Positions 46,119-52,726 of a DNA stretch of 64,000 bases are shown here, piece after piece. Source of the stretch: Ancylobacter oerskovii (GTDB lineage: Bacteria > Pseudomonadota > Alphaproteobacteria > Rhizobiales > Xanthobacteraceae); contig NZ_JAHBGB010000044.1 in assembly GCF_018390555.1 (NCBI RefSeq), positions 337,424 through 401,423 of the forward strand. The letters run 5' to 3'. Every line of letters starts with the position of its first letter. The first letter of the stretch is position 1. The notes under the pieces are model-generated. The model was not told the origin of the DNA. It did not search any database and was given only the letters and a program-made list of their open reading frames with translations. The translations under genes and the position numbers were made by a program.

Positions 46119-47993
46119 TCAGTCGCCGGCGGTCTCCAGCGCGTCGATTTCGGAAGAAAGCGCGATCCAGCTTTCTTCTTCCACGCTGAGCTTGCCGCTC
46201 TGTTCGCTGCGCTGCCGTGCCAGATCGGCCGCCTTCTGCGGATTCCCGGCATAGAGAGTGGCGTCGGCAAGCTGTTCGTCGAGCTCGCGAATCTGCCGCT
46301 CCAATCGCGTCATCCGGGCTTCGACGTCCTTCAGTTTCTTGCGCAGCGGCGCCGCTTCGGCACGTCGGCGCGCCGCGATCTGGCGGGCGGTATCGGGCTT
46401 GGCCGCCGGTCGCTCGTCCTTGCGATCCGAACGGCGCAGCACGAGTTTGCGATATTCGTCGAGATCGCCTTCATAGGGAACCACGGTCCGGTCGGCGACC
46501 AGCCAAAGCCGTTCGGCGCAGGCATCGAGCAGCGAGCGATCATGGCTGACCAGGATCACCGCGCCGGGATAGTCGTTGATCGCTTCGATCAAGGCTTGCC
46601 GGGCGGCGATGTCGAGATGGTTGGTCGGCTCGTCGAGAATCAGCAGATGCGGCCCATGGAAGGCGGCAAGGCCGAGCAGGAGACGCGCCTTCTCGCCGCC
46701 GGAGAGCGAAGAGACCGGGGTGTTCGCCGCCGGGCCGGAAAAGCCGAGTTCCGCGGCGCGCGAACGCACCTTGGCTTCCGGCGCCTCCGGCATCAGCCGG
46801 CGTACATGGTGATAGGCGCTCTCATCCGCGACCAGCTCGTCGAGCTGATGCTGCGCCAGATAGGCGATGTCGAGGCCTGCCGCCTGCACCACGCGGCCGG
46901 ACATGGGGTCGAGCCGCCCGGAAATCAGCTTGGCGAAGGTGGACTTGCCGTTGCCGTTGGGGCCGAGCAGGGCGATGCGGTCGTCATGGTCGATGCGCAG
47001 CGTCAGGTTGCGCAGCACCGGCTTGCCGGGTTCATAGCCGGCCGACACGCCGTCCAGCGTCAGGATCGGCGGGGAGGGAATGCGCTCGGGATGGCGGATC
47101 GAGATGGCGGCGGCCGTCTCTCCGGCCTCCTCGGCGATGGGTTCCATTCGCGCCAGCGCCTTGAGGCGTGACTGCGCCTGCCGTGCCTTGGTCGCCTTCG
47201 CGCGGAAGCGCTCGACGAAGGCCTCCATATGCCGGCGCTTGGCTTCCTGCTTGACCCGCAACTTCTGGTTCAGTAGCAGCTTTTCAGCGCGCTGCCGCTC
47301 GAAGGAATCGTAGCCACCCCGCCATAGCTGCAGCTTGCCCTGATCGAGATGCAGGATGAAGGCGACCGACTCGTTCAGCAACTCGCGATCATGGCTGACG
47401 ATCAATACGGTGCGCGGATAATGGGCCAGATAGTCCTGCAGCCAGAGCGTGCCCTCGAGGTCGAGATAGTTGGTCGGCTCGTCGAGCAGCAGCAGGTCGG
47501 GTTCCGCGAACAGGATGGCGGCGAGTGCGACGCGCATCCGCCAGCCGCCGGAGAACTCCGAGCAGGGGCGTTGCTGCGCGGCGTCGTCGAAACCGAGACC
47601 CGCCAGGATCCGCGCGGCGCGAGCCGGGGCCGCATGCGCGTCGATATCGACGAGCCGGGTCTCGATCTCGGCGATGCGGGTGGGGTCGGTCGCCGTGGCG
47701 CTTTCGGCGATGAGTTGCGCCCGCTCGATGTCGGCGGCAAGCACCACATCGATCAGCTTCTCCGGGCCGGCGGGCGCTTCCTGCGCCACCTGCCCGATAC
47801 GCGCGCCATTGGGGATGCGGATCTGCCCGCCTTCCAGCGACAGCTCGCCGGTGATGGCGCGGAACAGCGTCGTCTTGCCGGTGCCGTTGCGGCCGACCAA
47901 CCCCACCCGCGCCCCTTCCGGTATGGCGACGGAGGCGTGGTCGATCAGCAGGCGGCCGGCGAGGCGCAGCGATATGTCGTCGAGCGTGATCAC
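46119..47993 (-). CDS. ABC-F family ATP-binding protein (Uup/YheS-like)
   Basis: A 624-residue soluble protein with two ABC ATPase domains and no transmembrane segments. The first has VGRNGTGKTTLFRAI (Walker A), the signature SGGWRMRVALAAILF and LLLLDEPTNYLDLEG. The second has LGPNGNGKSTFAKLI, SGGEKARLLLGLAAF and LLILDEPTNHLDIAA. Between them is the P-site tRNA interaction motif region (Arg/Lys-rich, RVKQEAKRRHMEAFVERFRAKATKARQAQSRL), and the C-terminus is a coiled coil (~residues 540-620). ABC-F proteins bind the ribosomal E site and help stalled translation; antibiotic resistance is one but not the only role. It is transcribed alone or with the DinB gene upstream. Confidence 0.94.
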   Translation of the reverse strand: MITLDDISLRLAGRLLIDHASVAIPEGARVGLVGRNGTGKTTLFRAITGELSLEGGQIRIPNGARIGQVAQEAPAGPEKLIDVVLAADIERAQLIAESATATDPTRIAEIETRLVDIDAHAAPARAARILAGLGFDDAAQQRPCSEFSGGWRMRVALAAILFAEPDLLLLDEPTNYLDLEGTLWLQDYLAHYPRTVLIVSHDRELLNESVAFILHLDQGKLQLWRGGYDSFERQRAEKLLLNQKLRVKQEAKRRHMEAFVERFRAKATKARQAQSRLKALARMEPIAEEAGETAAAISIRHPERIPSPPILTLDGVSAGYEPGKPVLRNLTLRIDHDDRIALLGPNGNGKSTFAKLISGRLDPMSGRVVQAAGLDIAYLAQHQLDELVADESAYHHVRRLMPEAPEAKVRSRAAELGFSGPAANTPVSSLSGGEKARLLLGLAAFHGPHLLILDEPTNHLDIAARQALIEAINDYPGAVILVSHDRSLLDACAERLWLVADRTVVPYEGDLDEYRKLVLRRSDRKDERPAAKPDTARQIAARRRAEAAPLRKKLKDVEARMTRLERQIRELDEQLADATLYAGNPQKAADLARQRSEQSGKLSVEEESWIALSSEIDALETAGD

Positions 47994-48035
47994 CCGCGCC
48001 TTTTGCCTTGCCGCGCGAGCCGGAGCAAGAGCGTC

Positions 48036-48569
48036 TCAGGTCATCGATGCACGGAACGGGGCGTCGACTGCATTTTCGCGCTGAAAGCGGATCAGATCCA
48101 GCGACGGCGTATCGGCATTGCCGAGGAACGCACTCAGCAAGGCGTGCACCTGCCCGCGATGATGGGTCTGGTGATTGAAGAAGTGGTCGAGCGCCGCATC
48201 GAGCGGCTGCGTGAATGCGGCGCCGGAACTGTTGCGGTAGCTGATCGTCGAGGTCAGGGCCGCGTCGTCGAGCGCGGCGACAAAGTCGATGATGCGGGCG
48301 TCCTCGGCGGTGCGGGCCGGGCGCAGTGCATCGAATTCCTGAAACAGGATGGTGTCGAGACTCCAAGCTGCCTCGCCATTGCCGGTGAAGCGTCGCATCC
48401 AGATGCGATCCGCCACCAGCATGTGATTCAGTGTCCCGTGAACGGATCCGAAGAAGGCGCCGCGATCCTGCATGTACTGGGCCGGAGAGAGACGTGCGGC
48501 AGCTTCATAGACCCGATGGTTGGCCCACGCATTGTAATGGGCCAGGCTGGAATAGCGATGCGCGACCAT
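48036..48569 (-). CDS. DinB family protein
   Basis: A 177-residue four-helix bundle protein of the DinB/YfiT family. It opens HRYSSLAHYNAWANHRVYEAAARL and shows the putative metal-binding His triad (GTLNHMLVADRIWMRRF and FFNHQTHHRGQVHALL). Members are metal-dependent thiol transferases or hydrolases (bacillithiol or mycothiol enzymes in other phyla); in Gram-negative bacteria the function is mostly unknown. The ATG at MVAHRYSS is used; upstream in-frame residues are not conserved. It is upstream of the ABC-F gene by 42 bases and divergent from aqpZ. Confidence 0.9.
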   Translation of the reverse strand: MVAHRYSSLAHYNAWANHRVYEAAARLSPAQYMQDRGAFFGSVHGTLNHMLVADRIWMRRFTGNGEAAWSLDTILFQEFDALRPARTAEDARIIDFVAALDDAALTSTISYRNSSGAAFTQPLDAALDHFFNHQTHHRGQVHALLSAFLGNADTPSLDLIRFQRENAVDAPFRASMT

Positions 48570-48714
48570 TGGTTCGAATCCGTTTGATAAATACTCGCAA
48601 GTGCTCAACGATTATTCAGCTTGACGGGATGAGCCGCAAGGAATGTGCTTGTCCCGGGGGGTAATTGGGAAGAGTCGGTGGGTACATCGCATCTTCCGAC
48701 CCGGGGCACTGATC

Positions 48715-49407
48715 ATGAAAAGGTATCTTGCTGAATTCATCGGCACCGCCGTTCTTGTGCTTTTCGGCTGCGGCTCCGTTGCGGTAACCGGTTTCGCCGC
48801 GGTTTCTCCTGTCTGGTTCCTTGCGGTGGCCTTTGCCTTCGGCCTGTCGGTGGCGACGATGGCCTATGGCATCGGGCCGATCTCCGGCTGTCACATCAAT
48901 CCCGCCGTAAGCGTGGGCGTGTGGGCCGCCGGGCGTCTGCCGACCGGCGATCTCATCGCCTACATCATCTCCCAGGTCCTGGGCGGCATCGTCGGTGCCG
49001 CGCTGCTCTACCTGATCGTCTCCGGGAAGATCGGCGGGCATGATCTCGCCACGGCCGGTCTCGGTCAGAATGGCTGGGGCGAGGGATATGGCGGCGGATA
49101 TGGACTCAGCTCGGCCATCCTCGCCGAGCTGATCGGCACCTTCGTCTTCCTTGTCGTGATCCTCGGCGCCACCAGCAAGGCCGGGGCAACGCCGGTCGCG
49201 GGCCTTGCGATCGGCCTGACGCTGGTGCTGATCCACATCGTGTTCATTCCTGTCACCGGCGTGTCGGTCAATCCTGCGCGCAGCATCGGCCCGGCGCTTT
49301 TCGTCGGCGGCAAGGCGATCGAACAGCTCTGGCTGTTCATCGTGATCCCGCCGATCGGAGGCCTGCTGGCGGGGCTGCTGTTCCGCGCCAAGCTGCTGGA
49401 GGATTGA
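48715..49407 (+). CDS. aqpZ: Aquaporin Z
   Basis: A 230-residue water channel of the MIP family. Both pore NPA motifs are present (HINPAVSVGVW near residue 63 and SVNPARSIGPALF near 186), and AqpZ-type selectivity residues are consistent with the sequence around TxGVSVNPAR. Six membrane helices are visible. The ATG at MKRYLAEFIGT gives the family N-terminus; the frame is open further upstream. A hairpin at 49441-49467 follows, and it is divergent from the DinB gene. Confidence 0.96.
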   Translation: MKRYLAEFIGTAVLVLFGCGSVAVTGFAAVSPVWFLAVAFAFGLSVATMAYGIGPISGCHINPAVSVGVWAAGRLPTGDLIAYIISQVLGGIVGAALLYLIVSGKIGGHDLATAGLGQNGWGEGYGGGYGLSSAILAELIGTFVFLVVILGATSKAGATPVAGLAIGLTLVLIHIVFIPVTGVSVNPARSIGPALFVGGKAIEQLWLFIVIPPIGGLLAGLLFRAKLLED

Positions 49408-49440
49408 GCCGGGTACGGTCGATCGGCCGCGCAAAGTAAA

Positions 49441-49467
49441 GCCCCGGCTCGCAAGGCGAGCCGGGGC
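49441..49467 (+). terminator. GC-rich hairpin downstream of aqpZ
   Basis: A perfect 12-base stem (gccccggctcgc / gcgagccggggc) with a 3-base loop lies 34 bases past the aqpZ stop. No T tract follows on the plus strand, and only a short ttta run would follow on the minus strand. It probably marks the aqpZ mRNA end. Confidence 0.5.
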
Positions 49468-49617
49468 GAAACCGCGTGAAACCGGGGTCGGCGAAACGGA
49501 TCACGCTTTTGCCGGCCATCATGTCAACCGGCAGCCTTCACGTTTAAAGCGAGCCGGTGGAACCGGAGCTGAACATGCCGTTGGCTGGCGTTCATTTCCG
49601 GCGGGAGCGCGGGACGC

Positions 49618-49656
49618 AAAAAAATGCCCCGGCTTCTTGGGGGAGAAGCCGGGGCG
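49618..49656 (-). terminator. Intrinsic terminator of the small exported protein gene
   Basis: A 12-base stem (gccccggcttct / agaagccggggc) with a 6-base loop is followed on the minus strand by ATTTTTTTT. It lies about 60 bases after the stop of the 72-residue gene at 49715-49933, which supports that gene being real and transcribed leftward. Confidence 0.9.
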
Positions 49657-49714
49657 CTATGGGCTCGCGTGGGGCTTGGGGGAGTGGGATGCCGCGAGCC
49701 TAACCTTAAAACCT

Positions 49715-49933
49715 TCAATAGCAGACGGCGCGCTCGACCTGTCGCATCTGACCGGCATCGCTGACCCAGCGCGTCTGCACGACGCAGTCACCGGCGACCG
49801 GATCGAGCGGTAGCTCGACCGTGCTGACGACCGCCGGACGCTTGAAATATCCGGTGGCGGAGGCCCCGCCCACGAAGACGGCGGTCAACGCCATGAGGGC
49901 CGCGATCGCTCCAACGACAAATGCCTTCGTCAT
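49715..49933 (-). CDS. Small exported protein of unknown function (72 residues)
   Basis: It opens with a signal peptide or anchor (MTKAFVVGAIAALMALTAVFVGGASA), followed by a short polar domain with two cysteines (GDCVVQTRWVSDAGQMRQVERAVCY) that could form a disulfide in the periplasm. I do not recognise a named family, although I recall similar short proteins in Rhizobiales. The gene ends in a strong intrinsic terminator and stands alone between aqpZ and ndk. A CtrA-type box lies about 150 bases upstream of the start. Confidence 0.72.
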   Translation of the reverse strand: MTKAFVVGAIAALMALTAVFVGGASATGYFKRPAVVSTVELPLDPVAGDCVVQTRWVSDAGQMRQVERAVCY

Positions 49934-50080
49934 GATGCACGCCTCCGCCTTCCGGCGAACGACGATGCCGCCGGCATTTAATCTTGGTGAATGCGATCCG
50001 ATCTACTCAATTCACTGCGCCATCGTCTTTCGACCTCGAACGCCGCTCGGGAAAACCAGTCTCTTGGCCCGTTGTCAGCG

Positions 50081-50096
50081 TTAACGTGCCATTAAC
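50081..50096. promoter_or_regulatory. CtrA-type box between the small exported protein and ndk
   Basis: TTAA-CGTGCCA-TTAAC is an exact match to the TTAA-N7-TTAAC consensus. It lies about 100 bases upstream of the ndk -35 and about 150 bases upstream of the minus-strand small protein gene. The site's target is not obvious. Binding by CtrA is inferred from sequence only. Confidence 0.5.
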
Positions 50097-50182
50097 GTGT
50101 GGATGCGCGACAAAGTTCCAAGGGTCGATCAGCAAGTCGTGATCGAAGGAAATTTCGGGTTCCCTGTGGCTTCGTCATCATC

Positions 50183-50211
50183 TTGTCCCGACAGCCGGCC
50201 ATCGCTATAAG
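50183..50211 (+). promoter_or_regulatory. Sigma-70-type promoter for ndk
   Basis: TTGTCC (-35) and TATAAG (-10) are separated by 17 bases. Transcription would begin near 50218, giving a leader of about 35 bases with a tgaggaaag ribosome binding site. Confidence 0.7.
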
Positions 50212-50253
50212 CCGCTGCGAAATCGCTTCCCCCACTCCTGAGGAAAGAACGTC

Positions 50254-50676
50254 ATGGCGCTCGAGCGCACCTTTTCGATCATCAAGCCCGATGCGACCCG
50301 CCGCAATCTGACCGGCGCGGTCAACAGCTACATCGAGAAAGCTGGCCTGCGCATCGTCGCGCAGAAGCGCATCCAGCTGACCAAGGCCCAGGCCGAAACG
50401 TTCTATGCCGTCCACAAGGAGCGTCCCTTCTTCGGCGAGCTCGTGGAGTTCATGATCTCCGAGCCGATCGTCGTGCAGGTGCTGGAGGGCGAGAACGCCG
50501 TCGCCAAGTATCGCGAAGTGATGGGCGCCACCAATCCCGCCAATGCCGCCGAGGGCACGATCCGCAAGGACTTCGCGCTTTCCGTCGGCGAGAATTCCGC
50601 TCACGGCTCGGACAGCCTGGAGAATGCGGCGATCGAGATCGCCCAGTTCTTCGCTGGCAACGAGATCGTCGGCTGA
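50254..50676 (+). CDS. ndk: Nucleoside diphosphate kinase
   Basis: Ndk transfers phosphate between nucleoside tri- and diphosphates through a phosphohistidine. The 140 residues include [20 protein letters not shown] at the N-terminus and the active-site histidine motif [20 protein letters not shown] near residue 117. Length is normal. It has a good promoter and ribosome binding site upstream and an intrinsic terminator downstream, so it is a single-gene unit. Confidence 0.97.
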   Translation: MALERTFSIIKPDATRRNLTGAVNSYIEKAGLRIVAQKRIQLTKAQAETFYAVHKERPFFGELVEFMISEPIVVQVLEGENAVAKYREVMGATNPANAAEGTIRKDFALSVGENSAHGSDSLENAAIEIAQFFAGNEIVG

Positions 50677-50713
50677 GCGCACGCCGTCTCGGCTGCTTCT
50701 ATCGTCGAACGTC

Positions 50714-50750
50714 ACGCCCCGTCCGGTCCTCCGGGCGGGGCGTTTCTTTT
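50714..50750 (+). terminator. Intrinsic terminator of ndk
   Basis: A 13-base stem (acgccccgtccgg / ccgggcggggcgt, one G-U pair) with a 4-base loop is followed by tt-c-tttt. It lies 38 bases after the ndk stop codon. Confidence 0.88.
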
Positions 50751-50803
50751 GCGGGCGCGAAGTCTTGTTGCGCGCGCAGCATCATTTAGGTCAGGAAATT
50801 TGC

Positions 50804-51035
50804 CTCCATGGGGTTGGCCCCTCCATGGATTATTATGTATGTTTCCCGAATGGGCGCTGCGGGGGTCCGGCCACAGGAGAAGTGGCCCGCAGCGGGGATG
50901 CCGTTATGGCGCGCCAAGAGCGCCCGGGAGTGGGCCCGCCGGAGCCACCTCCTCTTGCCTCACCGTAGCACGGCGCGCCAACGCCGAGGGAAAACCATAA
51001 TCGTGTCTCGTCCGCGGGCGGACGAGCGGTGAGGG
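50804..51035 (+). promoter_or_regulatory. Structured upstream region of the first TerC-family gene
   Basis: Hairpins are at 50804-50828 (ccatgg stems with a bulge), 50856-50893 (gctgcgg...ccgcagc with a bulge) and 51008-51025 (tcgtccgc/gcggacga), the last ending 4 bases before the ribosome binding site. Two copies of ggcgcgcc at 50908-50915 and 50972-50979 could pair over a distance. TerC-family genes are often preceded by the Mn2+-sensing yybP-ykoY riboswitch, but its GGGGAGUA signature is absent here, so the nature of this leader is open. Confidence 0.4.
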
Positions 51036-51043
51036 AAATCATC

Positions 51044-51751
51044 ATGGACTATTTTGAGCCGCTGTTCTGGCTCGCGCTGGTCAAGATCATCTGGATCAAC
51101 GTGCTGCTGTCGGGCGACAACGCCGTCGTCATCGCCATGGCCTGCCGGTCGCTCCCGGACAATATGCGCCGCTGGGGCATGATTCTCGGTGCCGGCGTGG
51201 CTGTCGGCATGCGTATCGTCTTCACGGCGATCATCGCGGTGCTGCTCGGGCTGCCCTGGCTGCGCATCGTCGGCTCGCTGGCGCTGATGTATATTGCCGT
51301 CGACTTGGTGGTGCCGGAAGGCGAGGACGGCGAGGGCGGCGTGCAGGCGCATGACAGTCTGTGGCGCGCGGTCGGCACCATCGCGGTGGCCGATCTGGTG
51401 ATGAGCCTCGACAACGTCGTCGCCATCGCCGCGGTCGCCGACGGCAACTGGGTGCTGATCACCATCGGCCTGCTGATCTCCATTCCGATGATCGTGGCCG
51501 GTGCGGCGCTGATCATGTCGCTGCTGTCGCGCTTCCCGGCGCTGGTCTGGGCCGGTGCGGCGCTGCTCGGCTGGGTGGCCGGCGAAATGTTCGTGTCCGA
51601 CATCAAGATCGCCGAATATCTGGGCGAGGCCTTCGTGCACAGCTTCGAATACCCGGCGGCGGCTCTTGGGGCGGCGCTGGTATTGCTCATCGGCTGGTTC
51701 ATGGCGCGCCGCGTGGCTGCCGGCTCGGCGCGGCACGACGTAACGCACTGA
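51044..51751 (+). CDS. TerC family membrane protein (first of a tandem pair)
   Basis: A 235-residue protein with about seven membrane helices. The two family motifs, each with an acidic residue in a helix, are LSGDNAVVIAMACRSLP near residue 21 and MSLDNVVAIAAVAD near residue 120. TerC/Alx proteins are linked to Mn2+ export and metal loading of exported proteins; tellurite resistance is historical and unlikely to be the main role. The ATG has gtgaggg 8 bases upstream; an in-frame GTG at 51029 is part of that ribosome binding site. A second TerC-family gene follows after about 160 bases. Confidence 0.92.
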   Translation: MDYFEPLFWLALVKIIWINVLLSGDNAVVIAMACRSLPDNMRRWGMILGAGVAVGMRIVFTAIIAVLLGLPWLRIVGSLALMYIAVDLVVPEGEDGEGGVQAHDSLWRAVGTIAVADLVMSLDNVVAIAAVADGNWVLITIGLLISIPMIVAGAALIMSLLSRFPALVWAGAALLGWVAGEMFVSDIKIAEYLGEAFVHSFEYPAAALGAALVLLIGWFMARRVAAGSARHDVTH

Positions 51752-51777
51752 CACGGGCTGCGATTTCCCTCCGGCCG

Positions 51778-51806
51778 GCGCCCGCAGCTGAACAGGCTGC
51801 GGGCGC
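51778..51806 (+). terminator. Hairpin between the two TerC-family genes
   Basis: A perfect 11-base stem (gcgcccgcagc / gctgcgggcgc) with a 7-base loop follows the first TerC gene by 26 bases. There is no T tract, so it may mark an mRNA end or processing site rather than a complete terminator. Its gctgcggg arm resembles a hairpin upstream of the first TerC gene. Confidence 0.5.
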
Positions 51807-51912
51807 CTCCCGTTCAGGCAGAGGAATCTGGCACAAATAATTCCGTATGCCAGGACTGCCGGCCAGAAGAGGTGAAATCGTCCCGCTCACGGATACGACA
51901 AGAGAGGACGCG

Positions 51913-52665
51913 ATGGATTTTTCTAGTCCCATATTCTGGGTCTCGCTGCTGCAGATCATCTGGATCGATCTGCTGCTGTCCGGCGACAATGCCGTCGTCA
52001 TTGCGCTGGCCTGCCGGTCGCTGCCGGAGAAACAGCGCAAATGGGGTATCCTGCTCGGCGCGGCAGCGGCGGTCGGACTGCGCATCGTCTTTGCGCTTGC
52101 GGTCTCCTACCTGCTCGGCGTGCCGCTGCTGAAGGTGGTGGGCGCGCTGCTGCTGTTCTGGATCGCCATCAAGCTGGTGCTCGACGAAGGCGGCGACGGC
52201 CATCATGTCGAGAGCGCCGACAGCCTGTGGAAGGCGGTGCGCACCATCGCCATCGCGGACGCGGTGATGAGCCTTGACAATGTGGTGGCGATCGCCGCGG
52301 CGGCGCGCGGCCATGCCGAGCTGTTCATCTTCGGCCTGCTGCTCACCATCCCGCTGATCATCTTCGGTTCGCAGCTGATCCTGAAGCTGATCTCGCGCTT
52401 CCCGGTCCTGATCTGGTTCGGCGCGGCGCTGCTCGGCTGGATCGCCGGCGAGATGCTGGTGAGCGACAAGGTGGTGCTGGAAACCATGCAGAGCATGGCG
52501 CCGCAAATGGTTGAAACCATTGCGGATCCCGAGGATCCGGTCGGCCTGAAGCCCGCCGCCCTGCCGCATTATCTGGCGGCGGCGATCGGGGCGGCCTTCG
52601 TGGTGGCCTTCGGCTGGATCGTGAAGGGGCGGCGTTCCGACGCCGCGGTTTCCGGCTCGCACTAG
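51913..52665 (+). CDS. TerC family membrane protein (second of a tandem pair)
   Basis: A 250-residue paralogue of the preceding protein, with the motifs LSGDNAVVIALACRSLP and MSLDNVVAIAAAARG in the same order and spacing. It differs in having a longer insert before the last helix (VVLETMQSMAPQMVETIADPEDPVGLKPAALP). The ATG has a gagagga ribosome binding site; an upstream in-frame ATG at 51847 is less likely. The pair arose by duplication, or two related copies were retained together; both probably handle metal ions. An intrinsic terminator follows after 26 bases. Confidence 0.91.
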   Translation: MDFSSPIFWVSLLQIIWIDLLLSGDNAVVIALACRSLPEKQRKWGILLGAAAAVGLRIVFALAVSYLLGVPLLKVVGALLLFWIAIKLVLDEGGDGHHVESADSLWKAVRTIAIADAVMSLDNVVAIAAAARGHAELFIFGLLLTIPLIIFGSQLILKLISRFPVLIWFGAALLGWIAGEMLVSDKVVLETMQSMAPQMVETIADPEDPVGLKPAALPHYLAAAIGAAFVVAFGWIVKGRRSDAAVSGSH

Positions 52666-52691
52666 CCGATCGATGACGTTCCAATGAGAGG

Positions 52692-52725
52692 AGCGCTCCG
52701 CTACGATGGTGGCGGAGCGCTTTTT
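52692..52725 (+). terminator. Intrinsic terminator abutting the molybdopterin oxidoreductase start
   Basis: A perfect 10-base stem (agcgctccgc / gcggagcgct) with a 10-base loop is followed by five T residues ending one base before the ATG at 52727. It can end transcription from the TerC genes. Its 3' arm contains the GGAG that would serve as the ribosome binding site for 52727, and its loop holds an alternative in-frame ATG (52706). Confidence 0.85.
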
Positions 52726-52726
52726 C

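Larger units (their letters stand above)
49934..50253. other. Divergent region between the small exported protein and ndk
   Basis: About 320 bases without a gene. It holds a CtrA-type box (50081-50096) and the ndk promoter (50183-50211), listed separately. The minus-strand promoter of the small protein gene must lie in the left part, where I found no clear hexamers. Confidence 0.7.
50677..51043. other. Intergenic region between ndk and the first TerC-family gene
   Basis: About 367 bases without a gene. The ndk terminator lies at 50714-50750, and the remainder is a structure-rich stretch before the TerC gene, listed separately. Confidence 0.7.

Noticed and set aside
48569..48582. GGTTCGAATCC, the canonical tRNA T-loop sequence
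   Set aside because: The flanking bases cannot form a T stem, and no acceptor, D or anticodon arm fits around it. It lies just upstream of the DinB gene start.
50751..51043. yybP-ykoY Mn2+ riboswitch upstream of the TerC gene
   Set aside because: The GGGGAGUA core was looked for and not found; only an unspecific structured region can be claimed.
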